NCBI GenBank assembly: GCA_002840835.1
Contig: PHCQ01000042.1
Coordinates: 1 to 52,628, forward strand
Length of the DNA stretch: 52,628 bases
Direction of reading: 5' to 3'
From: Betaproteobacteria bacterium HGW-Betaproteobacteria-16
GTDB lineage: Bacteria > Pseudomonadota > Gammaproteobacteria > Burkholderiales > Burkholderiaceae_C
Part shown: positions 1 through 8,368 of the stretch, one piece after another
Position numbering within the stretch: position 1 is the stretch's first letter
Layout of the letters: each line of letters opens with the position of its first letter
Made by a program: the position numbers and the translations under genes
The notes under the pieces: model-generated
What the model saw: the letters and a program-made list of their open reading frames with translations, nothing else
Told to the model about the DNA's origin: nothing
Databases searched by the model: none

Positions 1-238
1 TCGGGATTGACCGCACCCTGCACCACGTTTTCGCCAAGGCCGTAGCTGGCGGTGATGAACACCACGTCGCGAAACCCCGATTCGGTATCCAGGGTAAACA
101 GCACGCCCGAGGAACCGACATCCGAGCGCACCATCAACTGCACGCCAGCGGAGAGGAACACATCCTCGTGCTTGAAGCCGTGGTGCACCCGGTAGGCGAT
201 CGCGCGGTCGTTGTACAGGCTGGCGAACACTTCCCGCA
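1..238 (-). other. ppsA: PpsA-like fragment joined to the ketosynthase
   Basis: The last 80 or so codons in this frame match the nucleotide-binding domain of phosphoenolpyruvate synthase. The stretches [36 protein letters not shown] and [13 protein letters not shown] are hallmarks of PpsA, the enzyme that converts pyruvate, ATP and water to PEP, AMP and phosphate. The fragment lacks the start, the remaining N-terminal part, the phosphohistidine domain and the PEP-binding domain, at least within the window. PpsA has no known link to ketosynthases. It could be a chromosomal rearrangement, but a false join at a contig end is at least as likely. Confidence 0.75.
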
Positions 239-1196
239 GGGCCGCCACTTCGGTGGGGTCGCCTTCGGCCGTGGCCGTGCCGTGGGCATTCACATAGCCG
301 ATCTCTTCGGGTGAGAGCGACGCATCGGCCAGCGCCAGACGCAGTGCGCGGGCCTGACCGCCCACGTCGGGACGCACCAGGTGGGAGTGGTCGCAGCTGG
401 TGCCAAAACCCGCCAGCTCACCGTGAATGGTCGCCCCCCTGGCCTGCGCATGGTCCCAGTCCTCCAGCACCAGTGCCGCCGCGCCTTCGCCCAGCACCAG
501 ACCGCGCCGCTCACTGGAAAACGGCCGGCAGGCCATGGATGAGCTGTGTTCATTGCCAGGTGCCAGCACCCGCATGGCTTCCCAGGCGCGCATCACACCA
601 TAGCTCTGCGGCACGTCGGAGCCGCCGCAGAGCATCACCGTGGCCTCGCCACTGCGCACCCGTCGAAAGGCCTCGCCAATGGAAATGGCCGACGACGCGC
701 AGGCCACGCTGTGGCTCACGCTCATTCCGCCCAGCCCGAACTGGATCGAGAGGTGCGCATTGGCCGCGTTGTTCATGCCCAACAACACCGACAGCGGCGC
801 AACGCGATCCCGGCCTTCCTGCCAGAGATCGCGGTAAACCTTCTCGGAATAATACGACCCACCCAGTGACGTGCCCCAGTCCACGCCCCAGTCGCTGCGG
901 TCCTGACCGTTGGCGCTGCGCGACAGGCCGGCGTCGTCCCAGGCCGAAAAAGCCGCACTCAGCGCCAGTTGGGCGAAGCGGTCCGTCAGCGCCGCCAGGG
1001 GCTTGCCAATGGCGGCGGCGGCATCAAAATGCCGGCACAGCACCAATGGCAGCGACAGCGGGCGGGGCTTGTCGTCGGTGCGGTGGTGCGTGATAGCCGA
1101 CTCCTGGGCAGACAGCCGGGCAAAAAAATCGGCCAGATCGCCCCCATAGGGACTGACCAGGCCGAGACCGGTGATCGCTACCCGTCTTCGCGTCAT
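1..1196 (-). CDS. Beta-ketoacyl-ACP synthase, 5' part, running in frame into PEP synthase sequence (partial)
   Basis: Residues 1 to about 318 read as a beta-ketoacyl synthase of the type found in aryl polyene clusters. It begins [18 protein letters not shown], has the nucleophile Cys166 in SVACASS, and has the first catalytic His305 in VNAHGTAT. Such enzymes extend an ACP-bound chain by decarboxylative condensation. The ATG overlaps the stop of the upstream ACP gene (ATGA), so the two are translationally coupled. The family normally ends with a second active-site block containing Lys and His (GHTLGA type), which is absent here. From about residue 321 (nucleotide 238 and below) the same frame reads as phosphoenolpyruvate synthase, without any stop to the window edge. 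The synthase part is secure. Whether the hybrid exists in the genome is doubtful. Confidence 0.8.
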   Translation of the reverse strand, partial: MTRRRVAITGLGLVSPYGGDLADFFARLSAQESAITHHRTDDKPRPLSLPLVLCRHFDAAAAIGKPLAALTDRFAQLALSAAFSAWDDAGLSRSANGQDRSDWGVDWGTSLGGSYYSEKVYRDLWQEGRDRVAPLSVLLGMNNAANAHLSIQFGLGGMSVSHSVACASSAISIGEAFRRVRSGEATVMLCGGSDVPQSYGVMRAWEAMRVLAPGNEHSSSMACRPFSSERRGLVLGEGAAALVLEDWDHAQARGATIHGELAGFGTSCDHSHLVRPDVGGQARALRLALADASLSPEEIGYVNAHGTATAEGDPTEVAALREVFASLYNDRAIAYRVHHGFKHEDVFLSAGVQLMVRSDVGSSGVLFTLDTESGFRDVVFITASYGLGENVVQGAVNP

Positions 1197-1423
1197 GCCT
1201 GCGCCAGCCGGTCCATCATGTCCAGCATTTCGCCCACGGTCTGGGGCGAAGACAGGTCAGAGGGCAGGCGGATGCCCAGGTGGGTCTCGAACTCGAACAT
1301 GAGCTCCAGCATCATCATGGAGTCGACCCCCAGGTCGGCCAGCGAGGACGCGGGTTCGACGCGCACAGGTTCAACCCCGAGTCGGTTTTCAAGAAAGGAT
1401 CGGACCAGTTCGAGAGATGTCAT
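1193..1423 (-). CDS. Acyl carrier protein of the pigment operon
   Basis: A 76-residue acidic helical protein with the phosphopantetheine attachment site [10 protein letters not shown], where the serine of DSM carries the prosthetic arm. It would hold the growing polyene chain for the ketosynthase encoded immediately downstream, whose ATG overlaps this gene's TGA. The length matches ordinary ACPs. The sequence differs from the housekeeping fatty-acid AcpP (for example, DSMMM instead of DSLDT-type sites). Together with its position this marks it as a dedicated carrier. Transcription is probably from the promoter upstream of the halogenase gene. Confidence 0.92.
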   Translation of the reverse strand: MTSLELVRSFLENRLGVEPVRVEPASSLADLGVDSMMMLELMFEFETHLGIRLPSDLSSPQTVGEMLDMMDRLAQA

Positions 1424-1493
1424 AAGGCCCGGATTTTAGCCAATCTCCCTGTGCCAGACTCGGGAATATGCCCGGATGGCGCACCTATGCACT

Positions 1494-2696
1494 TCAGTGG
1501 TAGTGCAGCACCAGTTCGCGCAGCCTGGCCAAACGCGGCGCCACCATGGGTACCGACAACATGGTGCTGGCAACGGCCATCAGCAGCAGCGCCGTGAAGG
1601 TGTCGCTGGTGATGACGGCCTTGTCCAACAGGATGTTGGCAAAGATGATCATGATCAGCGCCTTGGTCTGCAGCAGCCAGCCCACGATGCTGGCTTCGCC
1701 CGGCGCCCACTTCAGCACCCGACCGGCCATGTGCACGCCCAGCAACTTGCCGGCGACCGATGCCACCAGCAACAGTGCAGCCGCCGCGAACACGGCATAC
1801 CCGCCCAGCGCCCATTCCGTGCGCAAACCGGTGGACAGGAAGAACACCGGCATCATCACCAGCAGCACGTGGTGGCGCAGCAGGTCCATGCGATCCTGGT
1901 CGAACCATTCCGCATCCATCACGGCGCCGGCCAGGAAGGCGCCCACCATGAAGTGCAGGCCGGCCCAGTCGGCACCAAAGCCACACACGGCCAACCAGAT
2001 CAGCGACACGTACCAGCGGTCGCGCTCCTGCAACCAACGCATCAGCCGGCGAAACAGCATCGCGATCACGAAGAAGGCGACCATGAACCCCACCTGCCGG
2101 CCCACGCGCTCCCAGTCCATGAGGATGAGCGCGAGCACGCCCCAGATGGCGATGTCGTCCAGGCTGGCGTAGCGCAGGATGCGCTGGCCCAGCGGCTGGC
2201 GCAGGATCTCCAGCTTTTCCATGAACAGGATGAGGATGGGCAGCGCCGTGACCGCGCAGGCCATGCCCACGCCCAGCACGAACTGCCAGGTTTGCGCCTG
2301 CAGGCCCATCCAGCCACTCCCTGCCGACACCATCACCAGCGCGGCCACGCAGCCGCACACCAGCGGCACGCCCATTGCCAGCCCGGCGGTGATGCCGCTT
2401 TCGCGCCGGTGCCCCCAGGCTTTTTTCAGGTCGAGTTCGATGCCGGCGATCATCACGAACAGCATCACGGCCCACCAGGCAATGCCGTTGAGCGACTGGA
2501 TCACCGCCGGTGTGAAGACAAAGGTGTAGGCCTCCGGGGCCACGCGGCCCAGCACGCCGGGGCCGAGCAGGATGCCGGCCATGATCTGCACCACCACCAG
2601 CGGCGCCCAGTAGTCGGTGCGGCCCAGCCGCCAGACCAGCCAGGGCAGCGAAAAAATGACCGCCATGGCGATCAGGAAGAGCTCGGTGGTGATCAT
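1494..2696 (-). CDS. CPA2-type cation/proton antiporter
   Basis: A 400-residue polytopic membrane protein with about 12 hydrophobic segments. It begins with LFLIAMAVIFSLPWLVWRLG and contains the family-typical GILLGPGVLG and ASLDDIAIWGVLALIL segments. It resembles the membrane domain of Kef/NapA sodium- or potassium-proton antiporters and has no C-terminal TrkA-N domain. Its ATG overlaps the stop of the methyltransferase gene (ATGA), and 70 bp separate it from the ACP gene, so it belongs to the same transcription unit. Why an antiporter sits inside a pigment operon is not obvious. Ion homeostasis or pH balance at the membrane is only an inference. Confidence 0.88.
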   Translation of the reverse strand: MITTELFLIAMAVIFSLPWLVWRLGRTDYWAPLVVVQIMAGILLGPGVLGRVAPEAYTFVFTPAVIQSLNGIAWWAVMLFVMIAGIELDLKKAWGHRRESGITAGLAMGVPLVCGCVAALVMVSAGSGWMGLQAQTWQFVLGVGMACAVTALPILILFMEKLEILRQPLGQRILRYASLDDIAIWGVLALILMDWERVGRQVGFMVAFFVIAMLFRRLMRWLQERDRWYVSLIWLAVCGFGADWAGLHFMVGAFLAGAVMDAEWFDQDRMDLLRHHVLLVMMPVFFLSTGLRTEWALGGYAVFAAAALLLVASVAGKLLGVHMAGRVLKWAPGEASIVGWLLQTKALIMIIFANILLDKAVITSDTFTALLLMAVASTMLSVPMVAPRLARLRELVLHYH

Positions 2697-3472
2697 GCCG
2701 CCACAGATTGGACCGCTGCGACTTCAGGGCGGCGCCCCACGTACTCGCGGAACACGCCCATCGTCACGTGGCAGTCCACGTCGACGAAGCCCGCTCGGCG
2801 CAAGGCATCCAGCACGCTCACCGGGTCCACCGCTGCTTCGATGGTGTCGCCGTAGTACGCCCACAGCTTGCCCACCTCCGCACGCTGGCGCGTGAGCGCC
2901 GCCAGTGCCGGCACCACCACGCTGATGTGGGCGCGCAGCAGTGCCCGGCCCAACCGGCTGGCGGGCCGGCTGATCTCCATGATGCAGACCTGGCCGCCCG
3001 GACGCAGCACCCGCAGGTATTCCCCAAAAGCCTGATCCAGATCGGCCACATGACGCAGGGCATAGCCCATGGAGACGAAGTCGAAGGACGCATCGGCCAG
3101 CGGAATGGATTCGGCAAACGCCTCGATGGTCTGCACATCGATCTTCTTGCGCAACTCGGCCAGCATGCCCGGCGAAGGATCGAGCGCCGTCACCCGCCCT
3201 TGTGTGCCCACCAGTTCGTGCGCCGCCACCGTGACCAGGCCGGTGCCTGCCGCCACGTCGAGCACTTGCATGCCAGGGCGCAGGCCGCAGCGGCGCAGCA
3301 CGTCGCGCCGGTACCACGCACCACTGCCCATGGCAGTGAGGCGTTCGGCACTGTCGTAGCCCACGGCGGCGTCATTGAACAGGTCACGGGTGAGCGCGCG
3401 GCGCTCGTCCTCACCATCAAAATACGCCTTCAGGCGTGGATCGTCGGCCAAAGGGGCGTTGCGTGGCTTCAT
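2693..3472 (-). CDS. SAM-dependent methyltransferase, UbiE-like
   Basis: A class I methyltransferase of 259 residues. The SAM-binding motif I is VLDVAAGTGLV at about residues 69-79, followed by ALDPSPGM (acidic loop). The later block EYLRVLRPGGQVCIMEISRP is typical of the UbiE/COQ5 family. In aryl polyene and xanthomonadin-type clusters a methyltransferase can modify the aryl head group, so O- or C-methylation of that ring is the likely job here (inference). It lies 7 bp after the glycosyltransferase gene and overlaps the antiporter start. It is not the general ubiquinone enzyme by context, although sequence alone does not exclude it. Confidence 0.87.
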   Translation of the reverse strand: MKPRNAPLADDPRLKAYFDGEDERRALTRDLFNDAAVGYDSAERLTAMGSGAWYRRDVLRRCGLRPGMQVLDVAAGTGLVTVAAHELVGTQGRVTALDPSPGMLAELRKKIDVQTIEAFAESIPLADASFDFVSMGYALRHVADLDQAFGEYLRVLRPGGQVCIMEISRPASRLGRALLRAHISVVVPALAALTRQRAEVGKLWAYYGDTIEAAVDPVSVLDALRRAGFVDVDCHVTMGVFREYVGRRPEVAAVQSVAA

Positions 3473-3479
3473 CTGGCCC

Positions 3480-4241
3480 TCAACTGGAAGAAAAGCGCCG
3501 GGCGATCAGCATCGGCAAGCGCATCAGGAAGCCCAGGAACAGGCGGGTGTGCATCCAGGTCAGCAGGACGTTGTCGCGCAGGTATTTGAAATGCGAGACA
3601 CCGCCCTCCTCTGCCGAGAGGTAGCGCACCGGTGCGTCGATGTTGATGGGCCGCACCCCGGCCCAGCACAGTCGCACGACCGCCTCGGGGTCAAAGTCGA
3701 AGCGGCGCATGAACAGGTTGCTGCGCATGATTCTGGCCAGCGGCGCGATCGGGTAAACGCGAAAACCATAGAGCGAGTCGCCCACGCCCATCCAGAGCGT
3801 CTCCAGATTGGCCCAGCCGTTGGACACCTTTCGGCCGTTCACACGCAGTGCGGGTGCCTCGGCACCGAACACCGGCTTGCCCAGCACCATGGCGTCGGGC
3901 GCTGCCTGCGAGGCGGCCATGAAGGCCGGAATAAGCTCCGCCGGGTGCTGGCCGTCCGAGTCCATGGTGAGCGCATGGGTGAAACCCTGTGCCGCAGCGG
4001 CCTCGATGCCCGCCAGCACGGCCGAGCCTTTGCCCTGGTTGCGCGGCAACACCAGCACAGTCAAACCGGTATCGTTGGCGGCCATGTTTCGCAGCAGTTT
4101 TTCAGTGCCGTCTGTGCTGCCATCGACCACCACCCACACGGGCGACCATTGCGCCCGCGCCGCCAACACGGTGGCGACCACGCCCGGGCCCGGGTTGTAG
4201 CTGGGGATCAGGACGAGATGGCTGCGGGAGGTTTCGGGCAT
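3480..4241 (-). CDS. Family 2 glycosyltransferase
   Basis: A 253-residue GT-A fold enzyme with the nucleotide-sugar binding start LVLIPSYNPG and the metal-binding DSDGQHP at about residues 94-100. The C-terminal third carries the RYLSAEEGGVSHFKYLRDN region seen in dolichol-phosphate-mannose-synthase-like members. No multi-spanning membrane domain follows, only a hydrophobic C-terminal helix. Comparable glycosyltransferases accompany acyltransferases in aryl polyene clusters and are thought to help attach the pigment to its membrane anchor. The start lies inside the end of the acyltransferase gene (34-bp overlap), so translation is coupled. Donor and acceptor are unknown. Confidence 0.88.
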   Translation of the reverse strand: MPETSRSHLVLIPSYNPGPGVVATVLAARAQWSPVWVVVDGSTDGTEKLLRNMAANDTGLTVLVLPRNQGKGSAVLAGIEAAAAQGFTHALTMDSDGQHPAELIPAFMAASQAAPDAMVLGKPVFGAEAPALRVNGRKVSNGWANLETLWMGVGDSLYGFRVYPIAPLARIMRSNLFMRRFDFDPEAVVRLCWAGVRPINIDAPVRYLSAEEGGVSHFKYLRDNVLLTWMHTRLFLGFLMRLPMLIARRFSSS

Positions 4242-5038
4242 GGGGACATCTCGGAAAGCGCCTCTGCGGCTGCAACTGCGGCCACAGGCGGTTCGCTCAG
4301 TTCAGCGCGGAAGTAGGCCTCCAGCTCCAGCGTGAAGGCGCGCACATCGGTGGGAGGATCGAACCTGCGGCCCAGGCGCACGCGGCAACGCAGTGGCAGC
4401 TGGGGTGGGCGAAACAGCGGCCAGGCCTTGCCTAGGTAGGGAGTGGAGAACTCGATCAGCACCGCCTGCACTGGCACGCCGGCACGCGCCGCGATCAAGG
4501 CGGTGCCGGGCAGACAGGGGCCGACCGGGAAGTCGGACGTGCGTGTGCCTTCCGGAAAGATGATGAGCTGCGCACCGCCGCGAAGCTCTTCGCGTGCGCC
4601 CAGCACCATCTCCACAGGCGCATGGTTGCGGATGTAGCGGGCCAGCCGCGCACCCGAGCCGAACAGCACGTTGTCCATCAGGCTGGCTTTCATCACGCAC
4701 ACCGCATTGGGCAGGCGAGAGAGGATCAGCACGGCATCGAGCAGGGAGGGATGGTTGGCGGCCACGATGAGCGGCGCGTCACTGCGCAGTCGGTCCAGTT
4801 CGCCGAGATCAAATCGACAGGCGCAGACCCACTTCAGCAGCCCCAGGTACACACGCGCAATCAGACTGATCGCGTGGCGCCCCAGTGTCTGCCCGGCCAC
4901 CTTGGGCAGCAGCGGGTACAGCACCATGGCAAAAGGCAGCCACAGCAGACACAACACCGCCAGCCCACCCAGGCCAATGCCCATGGCCAGCGTCTCGTAG
5001 GCGCGCCACAGCAGGGACGATCGGCGGGTTTCAGTCAT
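4208..5038 (-). CDS. PlsC-type lysophospholipid acyltransferase
   Basis: A 276-residue acyltransferase with an N-terminal membrane helix (GIGLGGLAVLCLLWLPFAMV), the catalytic HX4D block NHPSLLD and the substrate-binding FPEGTRTS. These are the hallmarks of the 1-acyl-glycerol-3-phosphate acyltransferase superfamily. In an aryl polyene operon it would esterify the polyene acid to a lipid or glycerol moiety in the inner membrane (inference from family and context). Its start overlaps the preceding MipA/OmpV gene by 8 bp. The C-terminal tail beyond about residue 250 is alanine- and proline-rich, and overlaps the glycosyltransferase start in another frame. Confidence 0.88.
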   Translation of the reverse strand: MTETRRSSLLWRAYETLAMGIGLGGLAVLCLLWLPFAMVLYPLLPKVAGQTLGRHAISLIARVYLGLLKWVCACRFDLGELDRLRSDAPLIVAANHPSLLDAVLILSRLPNAVCVMKASLMDNVLFGSGARLARYIRNHAPVEMVLGAREELRGGAQLIIFPEGTRTSDFPVGPCLPGTALIAARAGVPVQAVLIEFSTPYLGKAWPLFRPPQLPLRCRVRLGRRFDPPTDVRAFTLELEAYFRAELSEPPVAAVAAAEALSEMSPCPKPPAAISS

Positions 5039-5891
5039 CGGTGGGCACGCGGGTGGCCGACTGGCCGAAGATCCAGGTCACGGCCAGGCCAGCGGCCAGG
5101 TAGCTGCGATCCCGCACCAGCGGGCTGTCGGCGAAACTCGCGCCGCTGAGTGAGTCGTAGCGCAGGAAGGCGCCTACCCAGTGAGAGGGGTAGCGCCTGG
5201 ACACACCCAGCAGGTACTGCATGCCGGCAAAGCCAGCGCCAGCCGCGTAGGCCGGTCGATCAGCCGTGGCAAAAGCCGTATCCACGCCGTAGTAGTAGGC
5301 ATGCTGGCGCCGGTCGCCAAACAGGGGGCCCGCCTGCACGCCCACGTTCCAGCCGCGCAGGCCCGGCAGGTCGCCCGCATCAAGATTCAATTTCGGATGG
5401 AAGACCCAGCCGATGTGCTGCGGCGAACGCTCCAGTGTGTAGGCGGTGCGCAGCGGCAGCAACAGCTTGAGGGAGCGCCCCCGGTCCTCGGCTCGCCAGA
5501 GGGTCAGGTCCAGTTGCGGCCCCACTTCGAACGATGCGCGCAGGTCGGGCATGCCGGCACGGGCACGAATGTCATCGCTGGTGGCAGGGGGAGACAGCGC
5601 GGCAGAGACGGTCAGGTTCACGTGGTCGGACGCGAACAGCCGAGCCCGCAGGCCATCGCGGTCGGCCTTGAGGAATTTGCCGCGGTACACGAAGTACGGC
5701 ACCGGCAGAACGAACTGTTTGGTCTCGTCGGAACCCCGGTAGGCGGGGAAGCTGAAGGCGGCCACGCCGGCACCCAGCTCCCACAAGGGTGCCGTTTTTT
5801 CCGCCATTGCCGAGGCGCAAGCGCAGGCCAGCGCCAGACCGAGGGAAAGGGTTCTGAAACTGCGCAAGGTGTTCTCCCGTGTGTGGTCCAT
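5031..5891 (-). CDS. MipA/OmpV family outer membrane protein
   Basis: A 286-residue exported protein. A signal peptide (TLSLGLALACACASAMA) is followed by the family's opening LWELGAGVAAFSFPAYRGSDE and a series of amphipathic beta strands (KFLKADRDGLRARLF, YYYGVDTAFATADRPAYAAGAGF). MipA/OmpV proteins form outer-membrane barrels, and some scaffold murein enzymes. The ATG lies 2 bp after the chorismatase stop and the 3' end overlaps the acyltransferase start, so it is embedded in the pigment operon. That suggests a role in locating or accommodating the pigment at the outer membrane, which is an inference with no sequence proof. Confidence 0.88.
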   Translation of the reverse strand: MDHTRENTLRSFRTLSLGLALACACASAMAEKTAPLWELGAGVAAFSFPAYRGSDETKQFVLPVPYFVYRGKFLKADRDGLRARLFASDHVNLTVSAALSPPATSDDIRARAGMPDLRASFEVGPQLDLTLWRAEDRGRSLKLLLPLRTAYTLERSPQHIGWVFHPKLNLDAGDLPGLRGWNVGVQAGPLFGDRRQHAYYYGVDTAFATADRPAYAAGAGFAGMQYLLGVSRRYPSHWVGAFLRYDSLSGASFADSPLVRDRSYLAAGLAVTWIFGQSATRVPTDD

Positions 5892-5893
5892 GT

Positions 5894-6889
5894 TCAGGCG
5901 GTATGCCCGGCCATGGCTTCGATTTCCACCAGCAGTTCAACGCGGCAGACATCGGCCTGAAGGTACACAGCCGGTGCATCGCCGCAGCGCTGCCGCAGCA
6001 CGCCGCGCACGGCATCGAAGTGCTCGACGTGCCTGACATAGACACGGTAACTCAGGTCGGCCAGATCAAACTGCCCGAGGCGGCTGGCGCGGTTGGCCTC
6101 AGCCAGCACCGCTGCGATGTTGTCCAGCGATTCATGGCTTTGCGCCTGCACATCGCCATCGTGCAGGCTGCGGTGCCCCACGATGCTGGCGGTGCCGGAG
6201 ATGAACAGCAGTTCCTGCCCGGGCGGGTACACCAGTGCCGCGCGCGAAAAAGTCGGGCTGCGCGGCCCGTATTCCGGCGGGTACAGGTAGGCGCTGACCT
6301 GGCGTGGGTTCTCGATCGGAACGGCCGCAACCGTGCCAGCCAGGAACGCCACCGACAACGGCCCCTTTGCCACGCCAAGCGCACAGGCGGCCGGCACACG
6401 ACCGACCACACTGCGCGCGGCCTGCTCAAAGGCCGAACCCCGACCCATGTTGAAGCGGCGGTACCGCTCCAGACCCGCATCGTCGCCGTGGATATCGGCC
6501 AGGTAGTTCCAGGCTCGCCACAGATGCGGCAAACCCTGCGCATCCAGCAGGCGGAAGATACGCGCATAGGCCGTCTTGCTCGCCACCTGCAGGGCGGTTT
6601 CATCAGCGTTGGCAGGCAACGTGTCTTCGGCCAGTTCAATCACGCCGTACAGCAGGTCACCGCTGCGACGCCAATCGATGCCTTCGAAGTGGCCTTCTGC
6701 CACTGGCTCACCGTCGGCCAGCCAGGTTTCGTGCAGGGCGGGTCCATCCACACCCAGCAGCGTTGCCCCCAGGTGCTGCAGCGGCCATCCCGCGCGCGGC
6801 TTGGGTCCCGTGCCCAGCAGGGCACCCCCCAGCACCCTTGCGGCTTCGCCGGCAAAGGGGCTGTCAGTGGTGACGAGATCCAGCGCCAC
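5894..6889 (-). CDS. Chorismatase (XanB2/FkbO/Hyg5-like), hydroxybenzoate synthase
   Basis: A 331-residue protein of the chorismatase family, which hydrolyses chorismate to pyruvate plus either a hydroxybenzoate or a dihydrodiol. Recognisable blocks are WNYLADIHGDDAGLERYRRF, SAYLYPPEYGPRSPTF, LFISGTASIVGHRSL and the terminal YLQADVCRVELLVEIE. The fold relates to the RidA/YjgF trimer family. In xanthomonadin producers XanB2 makes 3-hydroxybenzoate, the starter of the pigment, and that is the natural reading here. I chose a GTG start whose G is the last base of the halogenase TAG (stop and start share one base). The open frame upstream of it lies inside the halogenase gene and looks non-coding. 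The exact product (3-HBA, 4-HBA or diol) cannot be read from the sequence. Confidence 0.87.
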   Translation of the reverse strand: MALDLVTTDSPFAGEAARVLGGALLGTGPKPRAGWPLQHLGATLLGVDGPALHETWLADGEPVAEGHFEGIDWRRSGDLLYGVIELAEDTLPANADETALQVASKTAYARIFRLLDAQGLPHLWRAWNYLADIHGDDAGLERYRRFNMGRGSAFEQAARSVVGRVPAACALGVAKGPLSVAFLAGTVAAVPIENPRQVSAYLYPPEYGPRSPTFSRAALVYPPGQELLFISGTASIVGHRSLHDGDVQAQSHESLDNIAAVLAEANRASRLGQFDLADLSYRVYVRHVEHFDAVRGVLRQRCGDAPAVYLQADVCRVELLVEIEAMAGHTA

Positions 6890-8223
6890 TAGGCGTTGTG
6901 GAGGGCTGCGTCTTCCACCCTGCGAATGTTGAAACGCCTGCGCTTCCAGGCCAGGAAGGCGCGCTGGGGCTGGATCGCATTGGCGATGTAGTACAGCAGC
7001 TTGAACGTGCGCACCGAACGCCAGATGGGCGTCTTGCCGTAGATGTCGCCGGCCAGCACCGACAGCAGCGCTTCCTGCATGCGGAACATGTTCTTGGGGT
7101 GCATGAGCAGGTCGCGCATGATGGGATTGGTCACCCGGTAGATGAACCACGAAAACTGGGTCGGGCCATGGCGCATCTGGCGATCGAAATGCTTGAGAGC
7201 GGCAGCGGCCTTGTGCGGGGTCTTCAGGCAGGTGTCAACGGTTTCGGCCGCGACCACGCCACTGTGCATGGCCAGCATCACGCCCGAAGAAAACACCGGG
7301 TCGACAAATGCGTACGCGTCGCCTAGCAGCAGGTAGTTGCGGCCATGATTGTGCGCCGATGTGTAGGAAAAATTGCCGGTGGCCTCGACCTCGTTGACCA
7401 GGGTGGCCGACTTCATGCGGGCGGCCAGCCCGGGGCAGGAGGCGATGCTGTCCTGGAGGAACTGCGTCAGGCTGCGCTTGCCGCGAGTCTTCATGAAATA
7501 AGGCCAGGTCACCATGCCAATGCTGGTCACGCCATCGACCAGCGGAATGAACCAGAACCAGCCGTGGTCGAACCAGAATATGGTGATGTTGCCCTCGGTC
7601 GGCCCCTCTTTGCGCTCCACATTCGCAAAATGCCCATAGACCGCCGCGCTGTTGTGCTTTTCGCTGCGCTGCTTGATTCGGAACCGGTTGGCCAGGAAAG
7701 TGTCGCGGCCCGAGGCATCGATCAGGAAACGCGCATGCCAGTGGACCTCATGGCCGTCGTCCAGGGTGGATTTCACCATCACGCTGTCATCGGGCAGAAA
7801 ATCCACGCCTGTGGCTTTGCAGCCCTCGATCACTGTCGCGCCTTTTTTCCCTGCGTTGCGGATCAGGATTTCGTCGAAGGCCGAGCGCTTGACCTGGTAG
7901 GCGTGCGGCATGGACTTGTCCCACGCATCGGCAAACTGAAACACCTGTGAATGTTCGTGCCATGGCGACACGAATTCAGCGCCGGGCTTGTACATGCCGA
8001 TGGCCTTGACCTCGTCGGCAACGCCCATGCGCTCGAGCAACGGCAGATTGGCCGGCAGCAGCGATTCGCCAATGTGGAATCGGGGATGGTGCGCCTTTTC
8101 CAGCACGACGACGTGGTGCCCCTTTTCCGCCAGCAAAGGCGCCACGGTCGATCCTGCCGGACCACCGCCGATCACCAGCACGTCGCAGCGTCTGATTTCA
8201 GGTGTTTGTGGAGGGTGTTGCAT
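6889..8223 (-). CDS. FAD-dependent halogenase, tryptophan-halogenase-like
   Basis: A 444-residue flavoprotein. The N-terminal dinucleotide fold VLVIGGGPAGST is at residues 16-26. The conserved FHIGESLLP follows, and the halogenase signature WxWxIP is present as WFWFIP at residues 222-227. The FAD-contact block is LLLGDAYAFVDPVFSSG. The family uses FADH2, oxygen and halide to make hypohalous acid that halogenates aromatic rings. Xanthomonadins carry bromine on the aryl ring, so bromination or chlorination of the hydroxybenzoyl head group is the likely role. The start at 8223 was chosen because homology begins just after it. The open frame reaches 8379 but its extra 52 residues look like leader DNA. 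This is the first gene of the operon. Confidence 0.87.
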   Translation of the reverse strand: MQHPPQTPEIRRCDVLVIGGGPAGSTVAPLLAEKGHHVVVLEKAHHPRFHIGESLLPANLPLLERMGVADEVKAIGMYKPGAEFVSPWHEHSQVFQFADAWDKSMPHAYQVKRSAFDEILIRNAGKKGATVIEGCKATGVDFLPDDSVMVKSTLDDGHEVHWHARFLIDASGRDTFLANRFRIKQRSEKHNSAAVYGHFANVERKEGPTEGNITIFWFDHGWFWFIPLVDGVTSIGMVTWPYFMKTRGKRSLTQFLQDSIASCPGLAARMKSATLVNEVEATGNFSYTSAHNHGRNYLLLGDAYAFVDPVFSSGVMLAMHSGVVAAETVDTCLKTPHKAAAALKHFDRQMRHGPTQFSWFIYRVTNPIMRDLLMHPKNMFRMQEALLSVLAGDIYGKTPIWRSVRTFKLLYYIANAIQPQRAFLAWKRRRFNIRRVEDAALHNA

Positions 8224-8362
8224 GGGACGAGCCTCTGGCAGAGCCGGGAAGGCCAATGGATTCGGTGGGGCCGACGGGGCCTCGTTGCTCGGGCGGCAGG
8301 TGCACGGCTCTGACTCGGGCACAGCCCGGCAGAACGGCGCCTGAGAAGCCCCGCGGTGGCGA

Positions 8363-8368
8363 AGTATA
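8363..8368 (-). promoter_or_regulatory. Candidate -10 element of the pigment operon
   Basis: On the minus strand this reads TATACT, about 140 bp upstream of the halogenase ATG. The matching -35 position (around 8386-8391, GCAGAC) is weak, so an activator may be needed. It is the only good -10-like hexamer noticed in the 207-bp gap before the operon. Confidence 0.4.

Noticed and set aside
1420..2475. Alternative minus-strand frame inside the antiporter gene
   Set aside because: Its Arg/Gly/Ala/His-rich translation has no family features, while the overlapping frame encodes a clean polytopic antiporter.
6890..7150. N-terminal extension of the chorismatase
   Set aside because: It would overlap 87 codons of the halogenase gene and shows only His/Arg/Pro-rich shadow sequence.
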